A DNA stretch of 64,000 nt from Phil1 sp964487565 (GCA_964487565.1 CAZARN010000007.1:1-64000); one strand, 5' to 3'; counted from the first letter of the stretch, positions 42,594 to 51,298 are shown. The notes: generated by a model from the letters alone, not told the origin. Numbers and translations: made by a program.

Positions 42594-44409
42594 CGCCGAT
42601 GATCTTCTGCGTTTCCCCGCTGCCGTACTCGCCCCGGGTGCCGACCACGATTATGTTGCCGAACACCGCGGGCGTTGACTCAATGCGCGAGCCGAGATCC
42701 ACAGTCGCCAGCACCTCCCCTGTGCGCGCGTCGTGCAGGCGCATTATACCCTCCCTGTCGCACTGAACGACATACGCGTTGCCTTCTTCGTCATATACCA
42801 CCACGGGTGAGCTCCAGTATCCGGCGCTTTGTTCATATCGCCAGGCTTCCTCGCCCGTATCCTTGTAGTATGCGATCAGGCGCGCGCCTTTTTGTGCCGC
42901 GCCGTCGCCCGTCAGCGGCACGAGCGTGGAATTGAATATCACAAGATCGCTTATCTTGCCGCGCCCGACATGCGGCGTTGAAAGCGTGCCTCCGGTGGAG
43001 GTACTGTTGCTCACGCCCGCGTCCCAGGCTTTTTCCCAAATGACCTTGCCCGTCAGTGCGTCGATCTTTCTGTGGAAATTCTTCCCGAGGCCGTTTGATA
43101 TTCCGGTTTGCCTGTCGACGCTGTTTGCTGTATAGAGATAAAGCGCATTCGCCGCGGGATCCTCCTCAAGCACGATCGTTGAATCGCTGTTGTCCGTCAC
43201 ATCGAGAGCGTATACGGTCTCAAGCGTGTTTATGTTCACGCACTGGAGAAGCCCGCCGTTATCCGTGAAGAAAACATATTCATGCCATGCTGCGACAGAA
43301 TCCTCGACGCCGAGCCATTTATCTTCGTTCCCGTCACCGTAGCCGGACGCCGTATAGCGGTATTTGGCAAGCGGGCCGGGATCAACGCCGACAGTGCCTG
43401 CGGTTTTATCAAACGAGGCGTTGAGCTTGAGCGAATACAGCACGCCGTTTTCCCCGCCGACGATGAGCGTGTCTGCGCATATTAGCGCAGAGCCGTCATA
43501 TGACTGCCAATACCGGTTCGAGAAGGGGTCGCGGCCGCCGAAGGACCATATCTGCTTGTTCTCGATGAGCGAGATCACGCGAAACCATGCCCCGCTCTTG
43601 CCGTCCGCACCGTCCGACTGCGTTCCCTGACCGACATACAGCAGCGGATAACCCCGCGGATCAAGCGTCGCCGTGCCCTTCATGACCACCCCGACGTTTA
43701 TTGGGTCGCGCGTTTCCTTCCCCGTTGAAAGCTCGGCAAAATATATCTTGCCGTCCATCGCGGGATATATGACCTCTGTGAATCCTTCCTTGTTTTTGAA
43801 TTCATCATGAACGCCGAGTACAGCGCGCACGTCCGCATCCCACTGTATTATCAGCGGCATTCCCGTCCAGCCTGTGCCGGACCAGTAACCCGCGTCGCCG
43901 AGATCGAGCGCGCCGGTGTTTATATCCCATATGCGCTCGATGGTCTTGTTGACGACGCTCTGCGTGCCGTATGTGAATGTGTCGCGGAAATTGTTGCCGC
44001 CGAATGTGGTTATGCCTTTCAAAGAGGTGTATGAATCGCCCTTGGCGAACTTCACGATTTCTTCGCGCGCGAAGCTTGCCGTCTCCTCCCCGTCGAACAT
44101 CACGTCCGATGAGAAGCCAAGCGCGGCAAACGCAGCCTCATCCATTGGAGGTATCACAACGGTTTCCGGAAGCTCCGTTACAGGCGTCGGCGTGGGTTCA
44201 GGCGTAGGCTGCGGCGTTTCGGAGGGCGCAGGCGTTTCCTTCGCGCCAAAATTTCCGATGGCTATGTCTTTTCCGGAGATCAGAAGCGTCAAAAGCCATG
44301 TCAGCCCGCCGATCACAGCGAGCATAAGCACGAGCACAAATATCCTTCGCGCGATGAATTTTCTTCTTCTCACCGCCCGGTAGCTTTTTCTCTGCGTCTG
44401 TCTGCCCAT
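42580..44409 (-). CDS. Membrane-anchored PQQ-type beta-propeller protein
   Basis: A 609-residue protein. A basic N-terminus (RAVRRRKFIARR) leads into one membrane helix (about 23-45), a TP/PTP linker (57-80) and a large outer domain of repeated beta-blade segments typical of PQQ/quinoprotein-like propellers, for example NGVLYSLKLNAS, GLLQCVNINTLETVYALD and GKVIWEKAWD. Tryptophan-docking style repeats are present, but cofactor residues cannot be judged by eye. It follows the beta-helix lipoprotein by 32 bases, so both may act together at the cell surface. Function unknown. Confidence 0.85.
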   Translation of the reverse strand: MGRQTQRKSYRAVRRRKFIARRIFVLVLMLAVIGGLTWLLTLLISGKDIAIGNFGAKETPAPSETPQPTPEPTPTPVTELPETVVIPPMDEAAFAALGFSSDVMFDGEETASFAREEIVKFAKGDSYTSLKGITTFGGNNFRDTFTYGTQSVVNKTIERIWDINTGALDLGDAGYWSGTGWTGMPLIIQWDADVRAVLGVHDEFKNKEGFTEVIYPAMDGKIYFAELSTGKETRDPINVGVVMKGTATLDPRGYPLLYVGQGTQSDGADGKSGAWFRVISLIENKQIWSFGGRDPFSNRYWQSYDGSALICADTLIVGGENGVLYSLKLNASFDKTAGTVGVDPGPLAKYRYTASGYGDGNEDKWLGVEDSVAAWHEYVFFTDNGGLLQCVNINTLETVYALDVTDNSDSTIVLEEDPAANALYLYTANSVDRQTGISNGLGKNFHRKIDALTGKVIWEKAWDAGVSNSTSTGGTLSTPHVGRGKISDLVIFNSTLVPLTGDGAAQKGARLIAYYKDTGEEAWRYEQSAGYWSSPVVVYDEEGNAYVVQCDREGIMRLHDARTGEVLATVDLGSRIESTPAVFGNIIVVGTRGEYGSGETQKIIGVRIG

Positions 44410-44441
44410 ATGTCCTCCGTATCGGCGCGCGGCGCAAAACG

Positions 44442-45404
44442 TTATTCCTCCCCGCCCGCGTCCGTTTCATCCGGCGTTGGGGAGGGTTCCGGCGTCGGGA
44501 ACGCATCCGCGCTCTCATAAAAGCCAAGGCTCCCGTCGCCCGTTTCAAAGCGCATTTCAGGCTCGCAGGAGCCGACCACGCAATAATCGTCGTTCAGCTC
44601 GAACATGAAAAGCCCAACGCCTTTGGGGCCGCCTTTGGCCTCGATGCTCACCGTGCCGTCAATGAAAATATCGGATATTTCCGCGCCGTGATAATCGCCT
44701 TTATTGGTGACCCTGATCGCGGCGCCGTCATACATGACAAGCGTGCCGGCGCACTTGAGCGCATAATAATTGTCGTCCGTGTTCGCGTCGAGCACCGCGC
44801 CGCCATAAAGGGTTATGTCGTCCTTTGTCACATCCACGCCGCCGAGTCTGCCGTCGGCAAGCACACGCGCTCCCTCAAGCAGCTCGAGACCTTCGGCGTA
44901 TATTCCGCTTCCGACGTTGCTTTTGATGTAAAATCTGCTGTTTTCGGCTATGCTGAGCATGTTTTGCGCGTTTATCGCATGGGCGACGGAGTTTATCGTT
45001 GCCTTTCCGCCAACGCTCGCGCTGCCAAGACAGCCTATCGCCGTGGAGCCGGCGGTTATCGTCACATCGGTCAGGGTGAGTGAGCAGCCATCCTCGAGCC
45101 TTATCACGCAATCACCGTTGCCGGTTATGGAAAAGCCTTTTCCGTCTATGGAAAGGGAGCTTCCGGGCACGTCGACCTTCAGGAACTGATCCTCAAGGTC
45201 GATCGATGCGGCAAGCGTGATCGTTTCCGCGCCTTCCTCGACCGCGCGCACAAGCTGCGCCGCCGTGACGATCCCTTCGCCGTCTTCGGGGTTGAGAAGA
45301 TCGATCCCGTCGTTTCCCGGCGCATTATCGGCGCAGGCGCAAAGCCCGAGGCCAAACGCCGCGATCATGACAGCAATAATTGCTTTTTGGTAAACAGCTT
45401 TCAT
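44442..45404 (-). CDS. Beta-helix lipoprotein
   Basis: A 320-residue secreted lipoprotein. The signal peptide ends in the lipobox L-C-A-C with C24 as the lipid site. Residues about 45-265 show repeated short strands (SLSIDGKGFSITGNG, CSLTLTDVTITAGS and similar), as in right-handed parallel beta helices of the carbohydrate-binding/pectate-lyase-like type. No catalytic residues are recognised. The end is Pro/Thr/Glu-rich. No ribosome site precedes the ATG, and a promoter -10 lies only seven bases upstream, so the mRNA may be leaderless. Confidence 0.82.
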   Translation of the reverse strand: MKAVYQKAIIAVMIAAFGLGLCACADNAPGNDGIDLLNPEDGEGIVTAAQLVRAVEEGAETITLAASIDLEDQFLKVDVPGSSLSIDGKGFSITGNGDCVIRLEDGCSLTLTDVTITAGSTAIGCLGSASVGGKATINSVAHAINAQNMLSIAENSRFYIKSNVGSGIYAEGLELLEGARVLADGRLGGVDVTKDDITLYGGAVLDANTDDNYYALKCAGTLVMYDGAAIRVTNKGDYHGAEISDIFIDGTVSIEAKGGPKGVGLFMFELNDDYCVVGSCEPEMRFETGDGSLGFYESADAFPTPEPSPTPDETDAGGEE

Positions 45405-45411
45405 ATAATTG

Positions 45412-45439
45412 ATTTTAACATATTATCGCTCAATGTGAA
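45412..45439 (-). promoter_or_regulatory. Promoter of the lipoprotein gene (predicts a leaderless mRNA)
   Basis: Minus strand: -35 TTCACA (45434-45439), 16-base spacer, -10 TAAAAT (45412-45417). The -35 lies in the end of the FAD-protein gene. The -10 is seven bases from the ATG at 45404, so transcription should begin at or next to the start codon. Confidence 0.6.
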
Positions 45440-47037
45440 AGCGGCGCGAACACGGCCATAACGTGTTCGGCCGTGCGCATCCCGTCAACCGCCGCGCTGA
45501 CGATGCCGCCTGCATAGCCCGCGCCCTCACCGCAGGGATAAAGTCCCTTCGCGCCGGGGGCCTCGCCCGTTTCATCCCGAAATATGCGCACGGGCGCGCT
45601 CGTTCTGCTCTCCACGGCGCAAAGCACAGCGTCATCCATGTCGAATCCCTTGAGCTTCAGCCCGAACGCGCGTATGCCGTCCTTCACGCCGTTTGTCATA
45701 AAGTCCGGCAAAACGGCGGAAAGCGTGCAGATCTTCACGCCGGGTCTGTAGCTTGGGCGCACATCGCCCCATGCGCTCTGTTTGCGGTTTTTGAGCATCG
45801 CGCCCACCGTACATGCCGGCGCGCAATAATCCCCTCCGCCTGCCGCAAAAGCCGCCCGCTCAAGCTTTTCCCTGAAATCAAGCCCGCCCAGCGGCCCCGC
45901 CGGAAAATCCCTCTCATCCACCTGTACCACGATCGCGGCGTTTGAGTTTTCGTCCGCGCGCGCATATTCGCTCATGCCGTTCACGATAACCCTGCCCTCG
46001 TCGTTCGAGCAGGCCACGACCCGTCCGCCGGGACACATGCAAAAGGTGTAGACACCGCGGTCCCCGCTGCGGTCGGCGAAGTGATATTCCGCAGCGCCGA
46101 GCCGCGGATTGCCCGCGGCGGCGCCGAACTGGGAACGGTCGATGAACTCCCTCGGATGCTCGATGCGGACGCCGGCCGCGAAAGGCTTCGCCTGCATGGT
46201 CAGCCCTCCGCCGAAAAGCATCCTGTAAGTATCGTCCGCGTTCTGGCCTGTCGCAAGTATAAGGGCCGCGCATTCGATGCGCTCCTCACGCCCGTCATGC
46301 GCGCTCACGCGGACGGCGGCAAGCTTTCCGTCCTTTGTTTCAAACCCGGTAAGCGACGTCTGAAAACGCACCTCCGCGCCGAGGCGAACGCACTCTCGCC
46401 TGATGTCCGACACAATGGCGGTCAGTCTGTCCGTGCCTATATGCGGCTTCGCCATCGCCTCTATCTCACCGGGCGCGCCGAAGCGCACAAGCGTCTTCAT
46501 TACGTCTGCCGAAAGCGGATCCTTGATGCGCGTGGTGAGCTTTCCGTCCGAAAACGCGCCCGCGCCTCCCTCGCCGAACATTGCGTTGCTTGAATAGTCA
46601 AGCCTGCCCGTGCTCCAGAAACGCTCCACATCCGTCCTGCGTTCTTCAGAAGGCTTCCCCCGCTCGATCACGAGCGGGCGGTAGCCGAAACGCGCAAGCG
46701 TGTATGCGGCAAAAAGTCCCGCCGGGCCGAGGCCCGCAACAATCACCGGCGCGCCAGTCCTTATGCTGCCGAGCTTCGGTTCAAAAGGCTTCTCCTCCGG
46801 CGCCGCCGCAGCCGCGCCCTTTGCGATCGCACGCGCCTCATCCGCTTTTGAAAGCGTCACTTCAACGGTGTATTCGTGGCAGATATCGTTCTTTTTCCGC
46901 GCGTCGAGAGAAACGCGCCTGACGATGACGGAGCGTATCGCGTCCTTGTTTACGCCAAGGGTCCTCGCCGCATGGAAGCAAAGCGAGGACTCGTCCTCTG
47001 TGAGAGGAAGCTTTATTCTGTTGATGATTATGCTCAT
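45430..47037 (-). CDS. FAD-dependent oxidoreductase (COG2509-type)
   Basis: A 535-residue flavoprotein. The first 95 residues form a small alpha/beta domain (RIKLPLTEDESSL, then RRVSLDARKKNDI), followed by the dinucleotide site VIVAGLGPAGLFAAYTLAR and an E-R-G ribose contact. GRVVACSNDEGRVIVNGMS and the final PCGEGAGYAGGIVSAAVDG are family hallmarks. This family is widespread in Bacillota but has no firm reaction; members are often called uncharacterised FAD-dependent dehydrogenases. Its ATG follows the cdaR stop directly, so it is co-expressed with c-di-AMP genes. Confidence 0.88.
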   Translation of the reverse strand: MSIIINRIKLPLTEDESSLCFHAARTLGVNKDAIRSVIVRRVSLDARKKNDICHEYTVEVTLSKADEARAIAKGAAAAAPEEKPFEPKLGSIRTGAPVIVAGLGPAGLFAAYTLARFGYRPLVIERGKPSEERRTDVERFWSTGRLDYSSNAMFGEGGAGAFSDGKLTTRIKDPLSADVMKTLVRFGAPGEIEAMAKPHIGTDRLTAIVSDIRRECVRLGAEVRFQTSLTGFETKDGKLAAVRVSAHDGREERIECAALILATGQNADDTYRMLFGGGLTMQAKPFAAGVRIEHPREFIDRSQFGAAAGNPRLGAAEYHFADRSGDRGVYTFCMCPGGRVVACSNDEGRVIVNGMSEYARADENSNAAIVVQVDERDFPAGPLGGLDFREKLERAAFAAGGGDYCAPACTVGAMLKNRKQSAWGDVRPSYRPGVKICTLSAVLPDFMTNGVKDGIRAFGLKLKGFDMDDAVLCAVESRTSAPVRIFRDETGEAPGAKGLYPCGEGAGYAGGIVSAAVDGMRTAEHVMAVFAPLSH

Positions 47038-48315
47038 TTAGTCTATGACCACGCTCACCGTTTCCACGGTAAGCGTCTTTGTGAGCTCCTTCGTCATTTC
47101 ATCAGTCGGAAGCTCGATATATACCGGCACCTGATACGCGCCGGTCGTATAGCCCGTAAGGTCGATATAGAGCACGACGTCCTTTCGTTCAAGCAATGCG
47201 ATGAGGCTGTATCTTCCGGATATGACGACATCCGCCGTATTCACATTCATCGCCGCCTTGAGCTTTCTGCCGAGGCCTCTGACATCAATTGCAAGCTCCG
47301 AGAAAGTCGCGCTGGCGTTCTTCTCCCGTATGTCGATATAAAGCTCCACCGTGTCCTGATCGAGCAGACGCACGCCGTCCGGCACGACAAGGGCAAATAT
47401 CTGCTGAATGCTTTCCTTTGCGCCCGCAACGTTGATCGGTTCAAGCGCGATCGAATCTATCCCGGCAAGCACGTCCGCGTCGCCGACTATGCGCACCGTC
47501 TTTGGCCCCTCGACGATCTCCGCGCTCATCAGCTCGTAATTGGCGCTCAGATTGTCCGCGCCAAGCAGCGCGCTTGCGGTGTCGATCGGCACTTCCTTCA
47601 TGTTGTATACGTCGAGCCTGACGCTGACTGTCGGCAGCGTGCCGAGCAGGATATCGCTTGAAACGATATCTCCGTTTTCATCGTAAAGATCGAGCAGGAC
47701 CGAACGGTTGATGCTCTGCGTGAGGTTTGACACATCGATCTCCGCCGCGGCCTTCACAACGCCCGCTATATTCTCCGCCGCGCCCTCGATATCGATCTCC
47801 GTGCGGCCGACAGAAAGCGTATCCGCCCAATACCCTTCAGGCATATCGCCTGCAAGGACGACCTCAACAGGTATTCTCCGCGTGACGAGATCGTCGACCG
47901 CTATTTTGACTTTTGACGGGGATACGGTGGCTATCGTTCCCGTTGATGTTTTTGCCGTGACGGACAGCTCATACTCTCCCTTTTCGGTTATGCCGGAAAG
48001 GCTTATCGCCGCCGTGACGTCATCCGCGCCGAGATCCGCGTACTGCGTGAGCTGGGTGCGCACCGTCACGACCACGTCTTCAAGCTTTTTGCTGCTGTTT
48101 ATGATGAGCTTTCGCGCGAGAAGGTCGGCCTCGCCTTCGATCGTCACCTGAACGTTTTGTATGGTCTTCACCCTGATCGGGTCCTGCGTCATCAACACAT
48201 ATCCCCACAGCAGCATGGCAAAAACAAGCGATACTATCTTGAGCGCTATGCTTTTGGTGAAGAAGTCCTTTATCCATTTTTTAATAGCCTTGCCGATATC
48301 TTTTTTATTTTTCAT
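47038..48315 (-). CDS. cdaR: CdaA regulator CdaR (YbbR-domain protein)
   Basis: Membrane-anchored regulator of the diadenylate cyclase. The 425-residue product has a cytoplasmic basic start, one helix (about 23-42, SIALKIVSLVFAMLLWGYVL), and three to four extracellular YbbR repeats of about 85 residues rich in V/I strands (for example VQVTIEGEADLL). It overlaps the end of cdaA by 11 bases. The usual third member, glmM, does not follow; the FAD protein takes that place. Confidence 0.92.
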   Translation of the reverse strand: MKNKKDIGKAIKKWIKDFFTKSIALKIVSLVFAMLLWGYVLMTQDPIRVKTIQNVQVTIEGEADLLARKLIINSSKKLEDVVVTVRTQLTQYADLGADDVTAAISLSGITEKGEYELSVTAKTSTGTIATVSPSKVKIAVDDLVTRRIPVEVVLAGDMPEGYWADTLSVGRTEIDIEGAAENIAGVVKAAAEIDVSNLTQSINRSVLLDLYDENGDIVSSDILLGTLPTVSVRLDVYNMKEVPIDTASALLGADNLSANYELMSAEIVEGPKTVRIVGDADVLAGIDSIALEPINVAGAKESIQQIFALVVPDGVRLLDQDTVELYIDIREKNASATFSELAIDVRGLGRKLKAAMNVNTADVVISGRYSLIALLERKDVVLYIDLTGYTTGAYQVPVYIELPTDEMTKELTKTLTVETVSVVID

Positions 48316-49147
48316 TCTTCACCCTCCGTTTGAACATAACGAGAGGACTTTCGGAGGACTTGACGAAAATCGATTCGAGAAGGCTCCGCAGCGCTTTTTG
48401 ATCGATATACCGGACGAGCTTCCCGTCCCTTGCAAATGATATCACGCCCGTTTCCTCTGAGACGATAAGCGTTATGCTGTCCGAAACGCCGGACACGCCG
48501 AGCGCCGCGCGGTGGCGCGTGCCAAGCTCGCGCGAGACGGAATAATCCTCGCTCAGCGGCAGGAAGCAAGCAGCCGCCACTATGCGGTTGTCCCTTATCA
48601 CAACTGCGCCGTCATGCAGCGGCGTGTTAGGTTCGAATATGTTTTCGATGAGCGGGGCGGATATCACGCCCTCAATGCGCGTGCCGGTCGACACGATGTC
48701 GCCGAGGCCTGTTTTCTGTTCGATCACGATGAGCGCGCCCACCCGCCGCTTTGAAAGATCGGTCATCGCCTGAATAAGCTCGTTGACGCTCTGCGTTTCT
48801 TCCTGATGGATCTCAGTGAAAAAGCCCTTGTCAAACAGCTTTCCGCGACCGATATGTTCGAGCGCGCGGCGAAGCTCCGGCTGGAAGAGCACCACCACAA
48901 CGATTATCCCCGAAGTGACGACAGCGTTAAGCACCCAGCTTATCGTTTGCAGCTGGAGCGCGTCGCTGAGGATGGCCGCGATGAATATCACGCCTATGCC
49001 CTTGAGCACCTGATAGGCGCGTGTCTGCTTGGTGAGGACAATGAGGCGGTAAAGCAACACCGCAATTATGAGGATGTCGACGGCGTCCGCGATGCGGAAC
49101 TGCGTCAGTCCGCTCGTTATCGCTTTGACGAGTTCATCATATGACAA
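48305..49147 (-). CDS. cdaA: Diadenylate cyclase CdaA (c-di-AMP synthase)
   Basis: Makes c-di-AMP from two ATP at the membrane; the messenger controls potassium, osmolyte and wall homeostasis. In 280 residues: three membrane helices (about 20-90), a short coiled linker, and the DAC domain with the catalytic D179-G180-A181 and R211-H212-R213 motifs. The start is TTG with AAGGAG nine bases upstream. A -10 TATAAT lies about 45 bases upstream. Confidence 0.96.
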   Translation of the reverse strand: MSYDELVKAITSGLTQFRIADAVDILIIAVLLYRLIVLTKQTRAYQVLKGIGVIFIAAILSDALQLQTISWVLNAVVTSGIIVVVVLFQPELRRALEHIGRGKLFDKGFFTEIHQEETQSVNELIQAMTDLSKRRVGALIVIEQKTGLGDIVSTGTRIEGVISAPLIENIFEPNTPLHDGAVVIRDNRIVAAACFLPLSEDYSVSRELGTRHRAALGVSGVSDSITLIVSEETGVISFARDGKLVRYIDQKALRSLLESIFVKSSESPLVMFKRRVKNEK

Positions 49148-49194
49148 AGCAGGAATCTCCTTTCGTCATTTCACCTTTTCATCGCACAGAGAAG

Positions 49195-49200
49195 ATTATA
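49195..49200 (-). promoter_or_regulatory. -10 box of the probable cdaA promoter
   Basis: Minus strand TATAAT (49195-49200). No good -35 is seen at 16-18 bases; TTCCAA at 18 bases is poor. Distance to the TTG start leaves a normal leader. Confidence 0.45.
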
Positions 49201-49297
49201 CTATAAATATGCCGCGAATTGGAACCACATAGACGCGGCGTTCATCAATTGTTCATTCGTTTGAGTTGATATAAACGCCTTTGCGATCGATCAGCGG

Positions 49298-49531
49298 CTA
49301 TTCGCCTTTTTTCTCATTGAATTGCTTTTCAAGCATATGGAGATGCATTGAAAAATTTTCAACATCCTCCGCCATTGTGGCAAGCTCCGGATCGTTGAGC
49401 ATGCCGGCTTTGCCGGCGGACTCATCAGCCTTCTTTGCGACCTCGTCTTCGCGGAGCATTACTTCGATGCGCAGTTTCTCAAGCAATTCCGATGTAATAA
49501 TTTCTTCAGTATTTGTTTTTTTCTTGTGCAT
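49298..49531 (-). CDS. Small acidic helical protein, function unknown
   Basis: A 77-residue charged protein with no signal peptide, probably two helices (SELLEKLRIEVMLREDEVAKKADE and the Met/His-rich C-terminal part, about 50-72). GGAGG lies five bases before the ATG and a good promoter precedes it, so it is very likely a real gene. I recognise no family. It is a single-gene unit upstream of, and on the same strand as, cdaA. Confidence 0.75.
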   Translation of the reverse strand: MHKKKTNTEEIITSELLEKLRIEVMLREDEVAKKADESAGKAGMLNDPELATMAEDVENFSMHLHMLEKQFNEKKGE

Positions 49532-49576
49532 CGTGACCTCCGACGTTGAAAAGGCGTAAAGCCTCTCTATAATCGT

Positions 49577-49605
49577 ATTTTAGCACATCTTTATGGGGAT
49601 GTGAA
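49577..49605 (-). promoter_or_regulatory. Promoter of the 77-residue gene
   Basis: Minus strand: -35 TTCACA (49600-49605), 17-base spacer, -10 TAAAAT (49577-49582). It is divergent from the DUF3006 promoter. Confidence 0.65.
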
Positions 49606-49627
49606 CAGTCGCGCGACAATTAAATCA

Positions 49628-49656
49628 TTGCCCGCGGCCGCTTTAGGTGCTATTAT
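49628..49656 (+). promoter_or_regulatory. Promoter of the DUF3006 gene
   Basis: Plus strand: -35 TTGCCC (49628-49633), 17-base spacer, -10 TATTAT (49651-49656), then about 30 bases to the ATG with AAGGGG as ribosome site. Confidence 0.58.
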
Positions 49657-49685
49657 CGGAATAGAAAAAAAGAAGGGGCTTCAGC

Positions 49686-49916
49686 ATGATTATCATCGAC
49701 AGATTCGAGGGTGAAATCGCGGTATGCGACGCCGACGGAGACGAGCTTTCCATCGCAAGATCCGTTCTGCCCGAGGACGCTTCCGAGGGAGACGTGATAA
49801 CGCCGGTTGATGGCGGACGCTATCTCGTCGACGAGGAAGCGACGCATAAACGGCGCGCCGCTTTGAAAAGCAGACTTTTCTCGCTTACGCATAAAAGCGG
49901 TATCACTGAAAAATAA
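49686..49916 (+). CDS. DUF3006 family small protein
   Basis: A 76-residue protein matching the DUF3006 pattern: IIDRFEGEIAVCD at the start, a short strand-rich body, then a helix rich in K and R (EEATHKRRAALKSRLFSL). Such proteins are common in Clostridia, often beside MBL or ComEC-like genes, with no known role. Its last 14 bases overlap tail to tail with a small gene of the ger operon. Confidence 0.8.
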   Translation: MIIIDRFEGEIAVCDADGDELSIARSVLPEDASEGDVITPVDGGRYLVDEEATHKRRAALKSRLFSLTHKSGITEK

Positions 49917-50061
49917 CGCACAGCGCAAATACGGTCGCCGGAACGAGCGCCAGCATCACCGAGACCGCAAACGCGGCCCATGCTTTGCTTTTCACGCAAA
50001 ACGCCGCATAAACGCCGCAGTATCCAAACGCCGCGGCGCACATCGCGCCGATGAGCCACAT
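49903..50061 (-). CDS. 52-residue two-helix protein at the end of the ger operon, candidate germinant receptor D subunit
   Basis: Starts one base after the gerC stop, with a perfect AAAGGAGG eight bases upstream encoded in the gerC tail. It encodes two hydrophobic helices (about 2-23 and 27-50) separated by K-S-K, and little else. Several Bacillus ger operons carry a small two-helix D-subunit gene that modulates the receptor; size and position match, but sequence similarity cannot be tested here. It was missed by longer-frame searches because another frame covers it. Confidence 0.72.
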   Translation of the reverse strand: MWLIGAMCAAAFGYCGVYAAFCVKSKAWAAFAVSVMLALVPATVFALCVIFQ

Positions 50062-50062
50062 A

Positions 50063-51298
50063 TCATCTGCCTCCTTTCAGATTCTGAACGTCCTCCGGTG
50101 AGATCGTCGCCTCAAACTCCGCGTCCATTCCCGTATAGCGGCTTTTCCAATCATACGCGCGCCATGCCGAAACGGAACCGAACTCCCCGCACGCGCTCCG
50201 TCCGAAGCCCATTGCGTCGGAACCCTCGTCCCTGCAAATTTCAAACACCCTTTTCAGCTCGCTTTCAACATATTGTTCAAGCGCAGGCCTGATAACTGTG
50301 TCCCATCGCGCAAGCGAATTGCCGGCCGTATCCAATTCAACGAGCGCAGCAAGATAAACGTGCATTTTCGCATATGGCGCGTCGCCAGATATGTCCAGTT
50401 TTATCTGTGGCCTGCGTATCTGAGACAGCTTGAATGAATACTCCCCGTTTTCATCGCAATAGCTTATTCTTCCTTCCTCAAACTTTCCCATCGCCATGAG
50501 AAGTATTTCCGTATCTTCGCCGTTAAGCACGCCCGCAAGTCTGTCGCCGTTGAACACAGCGCTTCCTCTTGAATATGAGCGCCGCCCTCCGCTGCGTTTG
50601 ACGCCCGCTGTCGTTCCCGGGCCTGTGTCGGAGCTTTCCTCTCCGCCGCCGCCCGAGCTTTCGCCGTTTCCGCCGCCCTGATCCGTGCCTTCCCGGGCTT
50701 CTATAGACGTATCTGTCGAGCCTGTCGCCAGCACTGCGTCAAACCGGCCGCTGTATACCGCTTCGCGCAGCAGCGAAAGATTCGTCATCGGTATCACCGC
50801 GTCGAACATATAGTTTTGAAAAAGGCTGTATTGCCGCTTCGCAACGCTTGGATTATCCTCCGTATAAAGCCCGTCAAAATACTCGCTGCACTTGCCGAGC
50901 ACAATGACGATCTTCGCCGAATCGCGAAGGTTCAGCGTCTCGAAGGAAGCTTTCAGAAACTCCGCCATAAGGCCGTTTTCCGCAAGCTCTCTCGAGAATG
51001 CTATATAATTCGTGCGCATGAAGTTCAGCTCATACGGCACGCCGAGGTGCGCGATCGCTATCGCCTCAAATATGCTGTCACCCTCGGCGGATATTACAAG
51101 GGAGCCTGCGCCCGCCTGCGATTCCTGCGATTCGCCTGTCTTTTGGATGAGGAAGGATACGTTATAACGCTTCACTTCCCCCGCGTCCACGCCCACAGAG
51201 AGAACATAGCCGTATTCGTCAAGCGCCGTGGCGTCAAGGCATCCTGAAAGCGAAACGGCAAGCGTCAATACCGCAAGCAGCAGCTCAAGCTTCTTCAT
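50063..51298 (-). CDS. gerC: Spore germination receptor lipoprotein, Ger(x)C family
   Basis: C subunit of a nutrient germinant receptor, anchored to the outer face of the spore inner membrane. The 411-residue product has a signal peptide with lipobox LSGC (C20), ALDEYGYVLSVGVDAGE typical of the family, domains 1 and 2, then a Gly/Ser/Glu-rich low-complexity insert at about 203-246, before the C-terminal domain (RDEGSDAMGFGRS). The insert is not a usual feature. It overlaps gerB by 14 bases. Confidence 0.93.
   Translation of the reverse strand: MKKLELLLAVLTLAVSLSGCLDATALDEYGYVLSVGVDAGEVKRYNVSFLIQKTGESQESQAGAGSLVISAEGDSIFEAIAIAHLGVPYELNFMRTNYIAFSRELAENGLMAEFLKASFETLNLRDSAKIVIVLGKCSEYFDGLYTEDNPSVAKRQYSLFQNYMFDAVIPMTNLSLLREAVYSGRFDAVLATGSTDTSIEAREGTDQGGGNGESSGGGGEESSDTGPGTTAGVKRSGGRRSYSRGSAVFNGDRLAGVLNGEDTEILLMAMGKFEEGRISYCDENGEYSFKLSQIRRPQIKLDISGDAPYAKMHVYLAALVELDTAGNSLARWDTVIRPALEQYVESELKRVFEICRDEGSDAMGFGRSACGEFGSVSAWRAYDWKSRYTGMDAEFEATISPEDVQNLKGGR

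Noticed and set aside
49820..50059. 79-codon minus-strand frame overlapping the ger tail gene
   Set aside because: It is Arg/Cys-rich and lacks coupling; the 52-residue frame at 49903-50061 has the ribosome site and membrane-helix pattern.
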